Source of the DNA: Acidobacteriota bacterium
Lineage (GTDB): Bacteria > Acidobacteriota > UBA4820 > DSQY01
Reading direction: 5' to 3'
Assembly (NCBI GenBank): GCA_021814085.1
Contig: JAKAJA010000147.1
Coordinates: 1-5,264, forward strand
Length of the DNA stretch: 5,264 bases
Shown here: positions 1 through 5,264 of the stretch, in pieces
Position numbering within the stretch: the stretch's first letter is position 1
How the letters are laid out: the number at the start of each line of letters is the position of its first letter
Notes under the pieces: generated by a model
Seen by the model: only the letters and a program-made list of their open reading frames with translations
What the model was told of the DNA's origin: nothing
Database searches by the model: none
Program-made: the position numbers and the translations under genes

Positions 1-773
1 TAGGTCGCGAGCTTGACCCCAGGCGGGGTATTGTTGTTGAGGTATCGCCCCGCACCCAAAGACCACCATCCGAAGGGATCTTCTCGCGCAGCCAGCTTTC
101 GCATGTAGATGGTTTCGCTGTTTTGAAAGAGCACCGTGGGTTTGATGCCAAGGGATGCCAGTTGGGATGGCAGGTGACTCGAGGCGAGGTGGAGATCCCC
201 GACCAGCACGAGGAGGGGCCGCCCTTTGTGGGACGCTCGCAGTTCGAGGAGGCGCGACGCCATGAAACGGTCCCGCTCCGCCAGGCTCCCATCCCTGTTG
301 AGCCCATGCAGGGGGAGCTTGAACTTTCGGGCGTGATCGAAGATGGGCTTGTAGTGGGTGAAGTCGAAGCCCCAATGCTGGAAATAGTCGATGGATTCCA
401 GGAAATCACCGTCGCTCAGCTTTCCAGCGAGATAGCGGGCCAAGGGTTTTTCGTGATCCACGCTGATCATCTCGAGAACGATGACCGGATTGATATGGAG
501 TTCCTGGAGATCCTGGAGGAGGCGGAGAAAAGTGCGCTGGGCTTGGTCCAGGGTGTGATAATCGCCCACGAGGACCACGGGCGAGGCCAGACAGCCTTCG
601 AGGAAATCATTCTTGTCGATGCACTTGGTATGGGCACGGCCCATCTCGGCCGAGTAAGGGTGGTAGTAGGCGACAACCTCGTCATCCTCAGGCCCCTCCA
701 CCTCCCGAATCCGCCTTTTCAGGGCGGCGTGGATTCGACGGGTGTAAGAGAGGGTCGAGGGTGGTCTTCGCAC
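1..773 (-). CDS. ChaN-like (Tiki/TraB-clan) putative haem-binding or hydrolase-like protein, 3'-truncated by window edge
   Basis: Translating the minus strand from a GTG at 773 gives 257 codons with no stop before the left edge, so the C-terminus is missing. Residues 66-76 read VVLVGDYHTLD and residues 189-196 read VLVGDLHL. This pair of GxxH motifs is the hallmark of the ChaN/TraB/Tiki clan. Between them lie a conserved-type acidic strand (VIVLEMI, Glu101), an aromatic segment (YFQHWGFDF, 130-138) and the PLHGLN turn (154-159), all in the expected order. Characterised ChaN binds haem and is linked to iron uptake; other clan members are metal-dependent proteases or esterases, so the biochemical role here is inferred. 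The GTG start is favoured because GGGAG sits 7 nt upstream and an in-frame TAG lies at 797-795. No signal peptide or lipobox is visible at this start. The gene is divergent from the Suf operon. The family call is firm; the function is not. Confidence 0.82.
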   Translation of the reverse strand, partial: MRRPPSTLSYTRRIHAALKRRIREVEGPEDDEVVAYYHPYSAEMGRAHTKCIDKNDFLEGCLASPVVLVGDYHTLDQAQRTFLRLLQDLQELHINPVIVLEMISVDHEKPLARYLAGKLSDGDFLESIDYFQHWGFDFTHYKPIFDHARKFKLPLHGLNRDGSLAERDRFMASRLLELRASHKGRPLLVLVGDLHLASSHLPSQLASLGIKPTVLFQNSETIYMRKLAAREDPFGWWSLGAGRYLNNNTPPGVKLAT

Positions 774-780
774 GCAGGTG

Positions 781-785
781 CTCCC
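781..785 (-). promoter_or_regulatory. Shine-Dalgarno site for the ChaN-like gene
   Basis: On the minus strand, GGGAG lies 7 nt before the GTG at 773. It supports GTG as the start codon. The frame is closed 21 nt upstream of the GTG by a TAG, and no ATG exists between that stop and the conserved region. Confidence 0.5.
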
Positions 786-845
786 AGTGGAATTCTAGCA
801 AAGGCTGGGCGAAAGCGGGAGAATGATGGATGAAAGGCAGGTCTA

Positions 846-874
846 TTGACACTCCGGACCCCTGATGTTACATT
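846..874 (+). promoter_or_regulatory. Sigma70-type promoter of the rrf2-suf operon
   Basis: A perfect TTGACA -35 hexamer (846-851) is followed by a 17-bp spacer and TACATT (869-874), which matches four of six bases of TATAAT. The spacer ends in TGT (866-868), giving the TGn of an extended -10 element. Transcription would start near 881, about 50 nt before the rrf2 start codon. No comparable promoter was seen inside the operon, so this one probably drives rrf2, sufC, sufB, sufD and the scaffold gene together. The match was made by eye. Confidence 0.72.
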
Positions 875-881
875 AATCTCT

Positions 882-910
882 TAAATGTGGAGTAGATATG
901 TCCACATTTA
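882..910 (+). promoter_or_regulatory. Perfect 10-bp inverted repeat at the transcription start: candidate Rrf2 operator or 5' hairpin
   Basis: TAAATGTGGA (882-891) and TCCACATTTA (901-910) are exact reverse complements separated by 9 nt. The 29-bp element begins at about +1 of the predicted promoter and ends 19 nt before the rrf2 start. Rrf2 dimers bind palindromes of roughly this size, and autoregulation from such positions is common in IscR- and NsrR-like systems, so an operator is the favoured reading. In RNA the same bases could form a 10-bp stem with a 9-nt loop, so a post-transcriptional role is not excluded. A third copy of the ACAT core at 870-873, overlapping the -10, hints at a further half-site. 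The binding protein is inferred. Confidence 0.6.
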
Positions 911-918
911 CTTTGGAC

Positions 919-924
919 AAGGGG
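919..924 (+). promoter_or_regulatory. Shine-Dalgarno site that fixes the rrf2 start
   Basis: AAGGGG lies 5 nt before the ATG at 930. It decides against the in-frame ATG at 885, which lies inside the palindrome only a few nucleotides from the predicted transcription start and has no ribosome binding site. Confidence 0.65.
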
Positions 925-929
925 CGTAC

Positions 930-1394
930 ATGCAGTTAAGTAAGAGTTTCGACTACGCCATCCGGAGCCTGGTACACCTGGCCATGTTGCCCCCCGGCAA
1001 GGGGGCCGATCTCAGGGCCATTTCAATCTCCCAAAACGTACCCGTTTCGTATTTGGCCAAGGTCATGAGGCACCTCGTCCGCGGGGGGGTGGTCTCCTCG
1101 ACACTCGGCCGCGACGGAGGGTACAGCCTCCGCAAGGCCCCCGACCAGGTGACCCTCCTGCAGGTCTACGAAATCATGGAGGGAGAGCTCCGTCTCGTGG
1201 AATGCATGCAGAGTGACGGCAGTTGCGCCTTCTTCAACGGATGCACCCAGGCCACGGTCTGGGTACGCCTCAGGGCGGCGGTGGAGGGCATATTCCGGGA
1301 AACGACCCTGGCCGACCTCCTTCCTAAAGGTGGAAACGGACCAGTTCAAACGGCCATTAACAAGGAGGGCGGTTATGCAAGAGCTGGCGCTTGA
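930..1394 (+). CDS. Rrf2-family Fe-S-type transcriptional regulator (IscR/NsrR-like) of the suf operon
   Basis: This 154-residue protein is probably a dimeric DNA-binding repressor or activator that senses an Fe-S cluster and controls the suf genes behind it. The N-terminus (MQLSKSFDYAIRSLVHLA) and the winged helix-turn-helix (about 26-68, including VPVSYLAKVMRHL and GRDGGYSL) are typical of Rrf2. Three cysteines, C92, C99 and C105, sit in the usual cluster-binding loop. The position three residues after C105, where IscR has its ligand histidine, is Ala108. Asp8 occupies the place of the aspartate ligand known in Streptomyces NsrR. The start at 930 is chosen because the family N-terminus begins there and AAGGGG precedes it by 5 nt; the ATG at 885 would add 15 residues foreign to the family. 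The last 20 or so residues are non-conserved and overlap the start of sufC by 20 nt. It could be called IscR-, SufR- or NsrR-like; the sequence does not decide, so no symbol is given. Confidence 0.92.
   Translation: MQLSKSFDYAIRSLVHLAMLPPGKGADLRAISISQNVPVSYLAKVMRHLVRGGVVSSTLGRDGGYSLRKAPDQVTLLQVYEIMEGELRLVECMQSDGSCAFFNGCTQATVWVRLRAAVEGIFRETTLADLLPKGGNGPVQTAINKEGGYARAGA
1362..1368 (+). promoter_or_regulatory. Shine-Dalgarno site of sufC, inside the rrf2 3' end
   Basis: AAGGAGG lies 6 nt before the sufC ATG at 1375, within the last codons of rrf2. This fixes the sufC start and rejects the longer frame that opens at 1213. Ribosomes translating rrf2 to its stop at 1394 would keep this site open, which suggests translational coupling. 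Confidence 0.8.
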
Positions 1395-2166
1395 CATTCG
1401 GGACCTCCGGGTCAGCATCAATGACGGCGATTCGTCCAAGGAGATCCTCAAGGGCATCAACCTGGAGGTGCCGAAGGGCCAGGTCCACGTCATCATGGGG
1501 CCCAACGGGAGCGGCAAGAGTACCCTGGCGCACACCCTCATGGGTCATCCCAAATATTCGGTGACGGGCGGGTCGGTCAGCCTCTACGGTGAGGATCTCC
1601 TTTCGCTCAAGGTCTATGAGCGGGCCCGGAAAGGGCTCTTCCTGGCCTATCAGTACCCCGTTGAGGTGCCTGGTGTCTCCCTCGCGCACTTCCTCTGGAA
1701 TGCCAACCAGTCCATCGCCCAGTCCAAGCAGCCCACGGGCAAGAAGGATCCGAAAGCCGTCCTGGCCTTCCGCAAGCGCCTAAACGCGGCCCTTGAAAAC
1801 CTCAAGATGGCCACCGACTTCTCCACCAGGCACCTGAACGTTGGGGCCTCGGGCGGCGAGAAGAAACGCATCGAGATCGCTCAGATGCAGGTGCTCGATC
1901 CCAGGATGGTCCTCATGGACGAGATCGACTCGGGCCTGGACATCGATTCCACAAAGGTGGTCGCCCAGGCCATCAACGCCATGAAGAAGCCCGATTTCAC
2001 GGCCCTGATCATCACCCACTACCCGCGCATCCTCGAGTACCTCCAGCCCGACCGCGTCCACGTGATGGCGGCCGGGAAGGTCCTCTGCTCGCGCGGGATG
2101 GAGCTGGCCCGCGAACTCGAGCAGAAGGGCTACGACTGGATCCTCAGCGAGTACAACGCCAGCTAG
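1375..2166 (+). CDS. sufC: SufC, ABC-type ATPase of the SufBC2D Fe-S assembly complex
   Basis: SufC is a cytosolic ATPase that dimerises on SufB-SufD and drives the rearrangement needed for cluster assembly. The 263-residue protein has the usual SufC length. Walker A is GPNGSGKST (42-50), the Q-loop lies in YQYPVEVPG (Q93), the ABC signature is SGGEKKR (159-165), Walker B plus catalytic Glu is MVLMDE (178-183), and the SufC-type D-loop SGLDID (186-191) and H-loop His215 (ITHYPRIL) follow. All catalytic residues are present. The signature context NVGASGGEKKRIEIAQM and the Walker B segment DEID differ slightly from the commoner NxGFSGGEKKRNEILQ and DETD forms. The ATG at 1375 has AAGGAGG 6 nt upstream and starts at the conserved N-terminus. 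The gene overlaps rrf2 by 20 nt and is followed 9 nt later by sufB. Confidence 0.97.
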   Translation: MQELALDIRDLRVSINDGDSSKEILKGINLEVPKGQVHVIMGPNGSGKSTLAHTLMGHPKYSVTGGSVSLYGEDLLSLKVYERARKGLFLAYQYPVEVPGVSLAHFLWNANQSIAQSKQPTGKKDPKAVLAFRKRLNAALENLKMATDFSTRHLNVGASGGEKKRIEIAQMQVLDPRMVLMDEIDSGLDIDSTKVVAQAINAMKKPDFTALIITHYPRILEYLQPDRVHVMAAGKVLCSRGMELARELEQKGYDWILSEYNAS

Positions 2167-2175
2167 GAGGTTCCC

Positions 2176-3582
2176 ATGAACGAAGAAGCGCGCGGAGCGC
2201 TCGATATAGATCAGAGCAAGTACGACTTCAGGGACCCCGAGGTATCCGTCTACCGGTCCGCCAAGGGGCTGACCAGGGAGACGATTCTGGACATCTCGGC
2301 CCACAAGAAAGAGCCCGAGTGGATGCGCGACGCCCGCCTCCACGCTTATGAGGTTTTCCTCACAAAGCCCATGCCCAAGTGGGGCGGGGACCTGGAGGGG
2401 ATGGACTTCGACGCCTACACCTACTACATCAAACCCACGGACAAGCGCGAGGACGCATGGGGCGACGTGCCCGAGGATATCCGCAAGACCTTCGACCGGC
2501 TGGGCGTCCCCGAGGCGGAGAGGAAATTCCTCGCCGGCGTGGGCGCGCAGTACGAGTCCGAGATGGTGTATCACTCCATCCAGGAGGACCTGGCCAAGAA
2601 GGGCGTCATCTTCCTCGACACGGAATCGGGCCTCAGGGAGCACCCCGACCTCTTCAGGAAGTACTTCGCGAGCCTCGTGCCCCCGGAGGACAACAAGTTC
2701 GCGGCCCTCAACACGGCCTGCTGGTCCGGCGGGAGCTTCATCTACGTGCCCAAGGGCGTGAAGCTGGACGTCCCGCTCCAGGCCTATTTCCGCATCAACT
2801 CCGAGAACATGGGGCAGTTCGAGAGGACCATCATCATCGCCGACGAAGGGGCGGAGCTCCACTACATCGAAGGGTGTACGGCCCCCCAGTACTCGACTCG
2901 CTCCCTCCACACGGGCGTCATCGAGATCTTAGTTCACAAGGGCGCCAAGGTCCGCTACACGACCATCCAGAACTGGTCCCACAACATCTACAACCTCGTG
3001 ACCCAGCGCGCCATCGCCTACGAGAACGCCACCATGGAATGGGTGGACGGGAACATGGGATCCAAGCTCACCATGAAATACCCCTCCATCTACCTGGCCG
3101 GCGAGGGCGCGAGGGGGAACGTCCTCTCCATCGCCTTCGCCACGAGCGGCCAGCACCAGGACGCGGGGACCAAGATCATCCACAAGGCCCCCAACACGAC
3201 CTCCACGATCCTGAGCAAATCCATCAGCCGCGGGACGGGGCGAACCTCCTACCGGGGTCTGCTCAAGGTGGCGAAGGGCGCCACGGGGGTCAAGGCGAGC
3301 GTCAAGTGCGACGCACTCATGCTGAGCCCCGAGAGCCGCTCCGACACCTACCCGACCATGGAGATCGGCGAGGACGCCGTATCCATCGCCCACGAGGCCA
3401 CCGTGGGCAAAATCAGCGACGACCAGATCTTCTACCTCATGTCCCGAGGCCTCTCGGAACAGGACGCCACGGCCATGATCGTCCAGGGGTTCATCGAGCC
3501 CTTCGCCAAGCAGATGCCCATGGAATACGCCATCGAACTCAACCGGCTGATCCAGCTCGAGATGGAAGGAGCCGTGGGATGA
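2176..3582 (+). CDS. sufB: SufB, core scaffold subunit of the SufBC2D complex
   Basis: SufB is the beta-helix subunit that receives sulfur and on which, together with SufD, the nascent Fe-S cluster forms. The 468-residue product has the N-terminal helical domain with EPEWMRDARLHAY, the beta-helix core, and the C-terminal SufB/SufD motif (DDQIFYLMSRGLSEQDA). Residues matching functionally important E. coli positions, aligned by eye, are R206 and N208, C234 in EGCTAP (C254), Q265 and W267 in IQNW (Q285, W287), C378 in VKCDAL (C405), and H406-E407 in AHEATVG (H433, E434). The E. coli K303 position is Gln277 here (VTQR). The long cysteine-bearing N-terminal insert of E. coli SufB is absent, which explains the shorter length. 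GGAGG (2166-2170) lies 5 nt before the ATG and shares one base with the sufC stop codon. The gene ends in a 4-nt ATGA overlap with sufD. Confidence 0.97.
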   Translation: MNEEARGALDIDQSKYDFRDPEVSVYRSAKGLTRETILDISAHKKEPEWMRDARLHAYEVFLTKPMPKWGGDLEGMDFDAYTYYIKPTDKREDAWGDVPEDIRKTFDRLGVPEAERKFLAGVGAQYESEMVYHSIQEDLAKKGVIFLDTESGLREHPDLFRKYFASLVPPEDNKFAALNTACWSGGSFIYVPKGVKLDVPLQAYFRINSENMGQFERTIIIADEGAELHYIEGCTAPQYSTRSLHTGVIEILVHKGAKVRYTTIQNWSHNIYNLVTQRAIAYENATMEWVDGNMGSKLTMKYPSIYLAGEGARGNVLSIAFATSGQHQDAGTKIIHKAPNTTSTILSKSISRGTGRTSYRGLLKVAKGATGVKASVKCDALMLSPESRSDTYPTMEIGEDAVSIAHEATVGKISDDQIFYLMSRGLSEQDATAMIVQGFIEPFAKQMPMEYAIELNRLIQLEMEGAVG

Positions 3583-4790
3583 CCCTCACACTCGCAAAGG
3601 CAGACCTGTCGGCACGGGACGGAGCTGACGCCCTCACCGTCGAGTCCCTGAGGGGAGACCTGCCCGGTCACCCCGAGCCGGAGTGGCTCGCCACCGCCCG
3701 GCGGGCCCGGCTGGTTGAGTTTCTGGAAAGCGACCGCTCCTTTGGACGGTATTCACGCCTGAAGTTGGACTGGGCTTCCCTGCCTCCCGAAGCGGCCAGA
3801 TTTGAAGTCCTCGAAAACGCGCACCCCGGTGCCGAGGGACTCAGTGCCCGTTTCGCCCCCTTGAGCGAAGCCATAGCCGCTCCCACGGGCGAGGAGTGGC
3901 GGAAACTCGTACGCCCGCAGTGCCCCTGGGACAAGCTCGTCCTCGCCGGTTGGCGCGAGGGGATGACCGTGACGTGGCCTTCTGGGTCAAAAGGCGATTC
4001 CGTCCCGGAATTGGTGATGCCCAGTCCCGGCGGGCTCGTGCTCGATCCCATCCTGCTGGACGTGGCCGCCCAACAGGAAGCGGGCCTGGCCCTGCGCTGG
4101 ACCGGCGGCCATTTGCCCGCCTTTCATGCCACATCCATCTATGGGCGGGTGGCGGACGGTTCCACGCTTCGCCTCTTCCTCCTCCACGAAGGGGAAGGGA
4201 TACATCACCACCTCTCGGGCCACATCGAGCTGGGACGGGATGCGTCGGTGGAGATTTTCTGCGCCTGGATGGGCGGGCCGTGGAGCGTGGTCCGGCTGAG
4301 CGGGGATCTGGACAACCAGGGCGCACAGTGGCGCGAGAGCCACGTCATCCTGACTTCGGGCAAGGAGCATCTGGACCTGGACAGCCAGATCCGGCAGAGA
4401 TCGCACCACACCCACTGCGACGTGCAGGTGAAAACCGTGGCCACGGGAAATTCGAGGGCCGTCTTCACGGGCAACATCCTCATGGACCTGGAGGCGAAAC
4501 AAAGCGAGGCCTACCTCTCGGACCACGTCCTTTTGCTCTCGCGGGGCGCAAGGGCCGATTCCATCCCCGGCCTGGAGATCAAAGCCGCGGACGTGAAGGC
4601 CTCCCACGCGGCCACCGTCGGGCAGGTCGATGAAGAACAGATGTTCTACCTGCAGAGCCGCGGCCTGAGCGAGGAGGCAGCCAAACGCCTCATCGTCGTC
4701 GGCTTCCTCGAGAGCCTCATGGATCGCGCCCCCTTCTCGTTCGTGCCGGAGGCCTTGGACGCCATTCTCGAGGGGAGGATCGCCTCATGA
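3579..4790 (+). CDS. sufD: SufD, partner subunit of SufB in the SufBC2D complex
   Basis: SufD is the SufB paralogue that pairs with it and supplies one cluster-site ligand. The protein has 403 residues. The N-terminal part (to about 150) is variable, though EPEWLATARRARLVEFL resembles the EPEW helix of SufB. The C-terminal beta-helix and closing domain are well conserved: RAVFTGNI, LSDHVLLLSRGARADSIPGLEI, VKASHAATVG and EEQMFYLQSRGLSEEAA. His343 in ASHAATVG corresponds by eye to E. coli His360, the residue required for cluster assembly. The ATG overlaps the sufB stop as ATGA and is preceded 7 nt upstream by GGAAGGAG inside sufB. The same frame is open upstream to 2379, but that part overprints sufB and has no SufD similarity. 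The 3' end overlaps the next gene by 4 nt. Confidence 0.96.
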   Translation: MTLTLAKADLSARDGADALTVESLRGDLPGHPEPEWLATARRARLVEFLESDRSFGRYSRLKLDWASLPPEAARFEVLENAHPGAEGLSARFAPLSEAIAAPTGEEWRKLVRPQCPWDKLVLAGWREGMTVTWPSGSKGDSVPELVMPSPGGLVLDPILLDVAAQQEAGLALRWTGGHLPAFHATSIYGRVADGSTLRLFLLHEGEGIHHHLSGHIELGRDASVEIFCAWMGGPWSVVRLSGDLDNQGAQWRESHVILTSGKEHLDLDSQIRQRSHHTHCDVQVKTVATGNSRAVFTGNILMDLEAKQSEAYLSDHVLLLSRGARADSIPGLEIKAADVKASHAATVGQVDEEQMFYLQSRGLSEEAAKRLIVVGFLESLMDRAPFSFVPEALDAILEGRIAS

Positions 4791-5215
4791 GCCCGGTTCC
4801 CAACCCCAACGACCTCATGGACGTAGACCCCCTGATGATGGATGTCCTCCTAGACCACTACAAGCACCCCCACAACTTCGGGGCGCTCCCGGGGGCTGAT
4901 ATCATTCACGCCGAGGGGAATCCCTCGTGTGGTGACCAGCTCGAGATCGCCCTCAAGACGAAAGACGGGACCATCGAGGATATCCGCTTCCAGGGGAAAG
5001 GGTGCATCATCAGCCAGGCGGCCGCATCTATCCTCACCGACATGGTGAAGGGCGAGAAGCTGGACATGGTGCGCGACCTGACGAGGGACGAGATGCTGGA
5101 GAACCTGGGGATCCCCATTGGCCCCATGCGTCTCAAGTGCGCGCTTCTCGCCCTCAAGGTGCTGAAGTCGGGGGTCTATGGCCAGGCCTCGTGGCCCGGC
5201 GAGGACGACGACTAG
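4787..5215 (+). CDS. SufU/IscU-family Fe-S assembly scaffold or sulfur-transfer protein
   Basis: This 142-residue NifU-N/IscU-like protein either accepts persulfide sulfur from a cysteine desulfurase or carries a transient cluster. The three family cysteines are present: C48 in NPSCGD (followed by Asp50), C73 in GKGCIIS, and C118 in MRLKCALLAL. The residue before the third cysteine is Lys, as in SufU; IscU has His there. However, the C73-C118 distance is 45 residues, close to E. coli IscU (43) and without the insertion of roughly 18-20 residues found in Bacillus SufU (62). A short Met/Asp-rich N-terminal tail precedes the conserved LLDHYKHPHNFG, and the C-terminus is acidic (PGEDDD). The ATG overlaps the sufD stop (ATGA), with AGGGGAGG 8 nt upstream. 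Its place at the end of the suf operon supports a SufU-like job; because the architecture is mixed, no symbol is assigned. Confidence 0.93.
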   Translation: MSPVPNPNDLMDVDPLMMDVLLDHYKHPHNFGALPGADIIHAEGNPSCGDQLEIALKTKDGTIEDIRFQGKGCIISQAAASILTDMVKGEKLDMVRDLTRDEMLENLGIPIGPMRLKCALLALKVLKSGVYGQASWPGEDDD

Positions 5216-5244
5216 ATCTGGTGAGTAGAAACAGCAGGAGCGGA

Positions 5245-5264
5245 ATGGCATGGGCAATTGGGTG
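5245..5264 (+). CDS. Possible start of a further gene, cut by the window edge
   Basis: AGGAG at 5236-5240 precedes two candidate ATGs, at 5245 (4 nt spacing) and 5250 (9 nt spacing). The reading from 5250 begins MGNWV. A GTG at 5221 is in frame with 5245. Too little sequence remains to identify a product. No terminator-like hairpin with a T-run is seen between 5216 and the edge, so the suf transcript may continue into this gene. Confidence 0.25.

Noticed and set aside
792..800. Minus-strand TGCTAGAAT as an extended -10 promoter for the ChaN-like gene
   Set aside because: The match is good, but the start of transcription would fall on the SD itself, leaving a leader of about 12 nt, and no -35 is visible. 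It may be chance; the real promoter could lie further into the intergenic region.
123..833. Plus-strand frame of 236 codons before the regulator
   Set aside because: It is antisense to the ChaN-like gene, its product shows no family motif, and it has no convincing ribosome binding site.
885..929. Longer rrf2 start at the ATG at 885
   Set aside because: The added 15 residues do not resemble Rrf2 proteins. The codon lies inside the palindrome next to the predicted transcription start, while the ATG at 930 has a good SD.
1213..1374. N-terminal extension of sufC
   Set aside because: This segment overprints rrf2, has no SufC similarity, and the ATG at 1375 has an ideal AAGGAGG.
1780..2910. Minus-strand frame of 376 codons opposite sufC and sufB
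   Set aside because: It is an antisense shadow of two well-recognised genes, a usual effect of high GC at third codon positions. Its composition is low-information and no motif is seen.
2379..3578. Apparent 803-codon frame giving a 400-residue N-terminal extension to SufD
   Set aside because: The extension is the +1-type shadow of sufB, Arg/Gly/Pro/His-rich and without domain similarity. The SufD homology begins after the ATG at 3579.
3896..4633. Plus- and minus-strand frames of 160-245 codons inside sufD (also 3841-4326 and 3987-4607)
   Set aside because: They are Arg/Pro/Gly-rich or antisense shadows of sufD with no recognisable domain.
5216..5264. Terminator after the scaffold gene
   Set aside because: No GC-rich stem followed by a T-run is present in the 49 remaining bases.

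Overview
The window is a bacterial chromosomal segment carrying most of a SUF-type iron-sulfur cluster assembly operon with its own Rrf2-family regulator. A separate ChaN-like gene points the opposite way at the left edge. The DNA is GC-rich, genes are tightly packed with strong Shine-Dalgarno (SD) sites, and the only clearly AT-rich stretch is the divergent intergenic region. No IS element, phage, CRISPR or RNA gene was seen. SufB lacks the N-terminal cysteine cluster of the enterobacterial protein and resembles the SufB type of Gram-positive bacteria and other GC-rich phyla. The regulator-C-B-D-scaffold gene order and the ChaN neighbour would fit Acidobacteriota or a deltaproteobacterial-type lineage, but this is a guess and the taxon cannot be fixed from the sequence.

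Layout. Positions 1-773 (minus strand) hold a ChaN/Tiki-superfamily protein that starts at a GTG and runs off the left edge. Positions 774-929 are the divergent intergenic region. It contains a near-consensus sigma70-type promoter (TTGACA, 17 bp, extended -10) firing rightward, followed directly by a perfect 10-bp inverted repeat that is a candidate operator or 5' hairpin. Next come rrf2 (930-1394), sufC (1375-2166), sufB (2176-3582), sufD (3579-4790) and a SufU/IscU-like scaffold gene (4787-5215). The last 49 bases hold a possible start of another gene.

How the genes work together. SufB, SufC and SufD form the SufBC2D scaffold ATPase that builds nascent Fe-S clusters. The scaffold-family protein encoded last probably accepts or relays sulfur or Fe-S. 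The Rrf2 protein has three cysteines spaced like those of IscR and NsrR, so it probably senses Fe-S status (or a redox or NO signal) and autoregulates the operon through the palindrome. The genes overlap by 20, 4 and 4 nt, with a 9-nt gap between sufC and sufB, so they are almost certainly one translationally coupled transcript. No cysteine desulfurase (SufS), SufE, SufA or SufT is present in the window; the sulfur donor must be encoded beyond the right edge or elsewhere.

The system is recognisable, not an unknown one. The points worth a second look are the unannotated ChaN-like gene hidden beneath a long shadow frame, the operator candidate, the cluster-ligand set of the regulator, a Lys-to-Gln change in the SufB sulfur-transfer path, and a scaffold protein that combines a SufU-like third-cysteine motif with IscU-like length.
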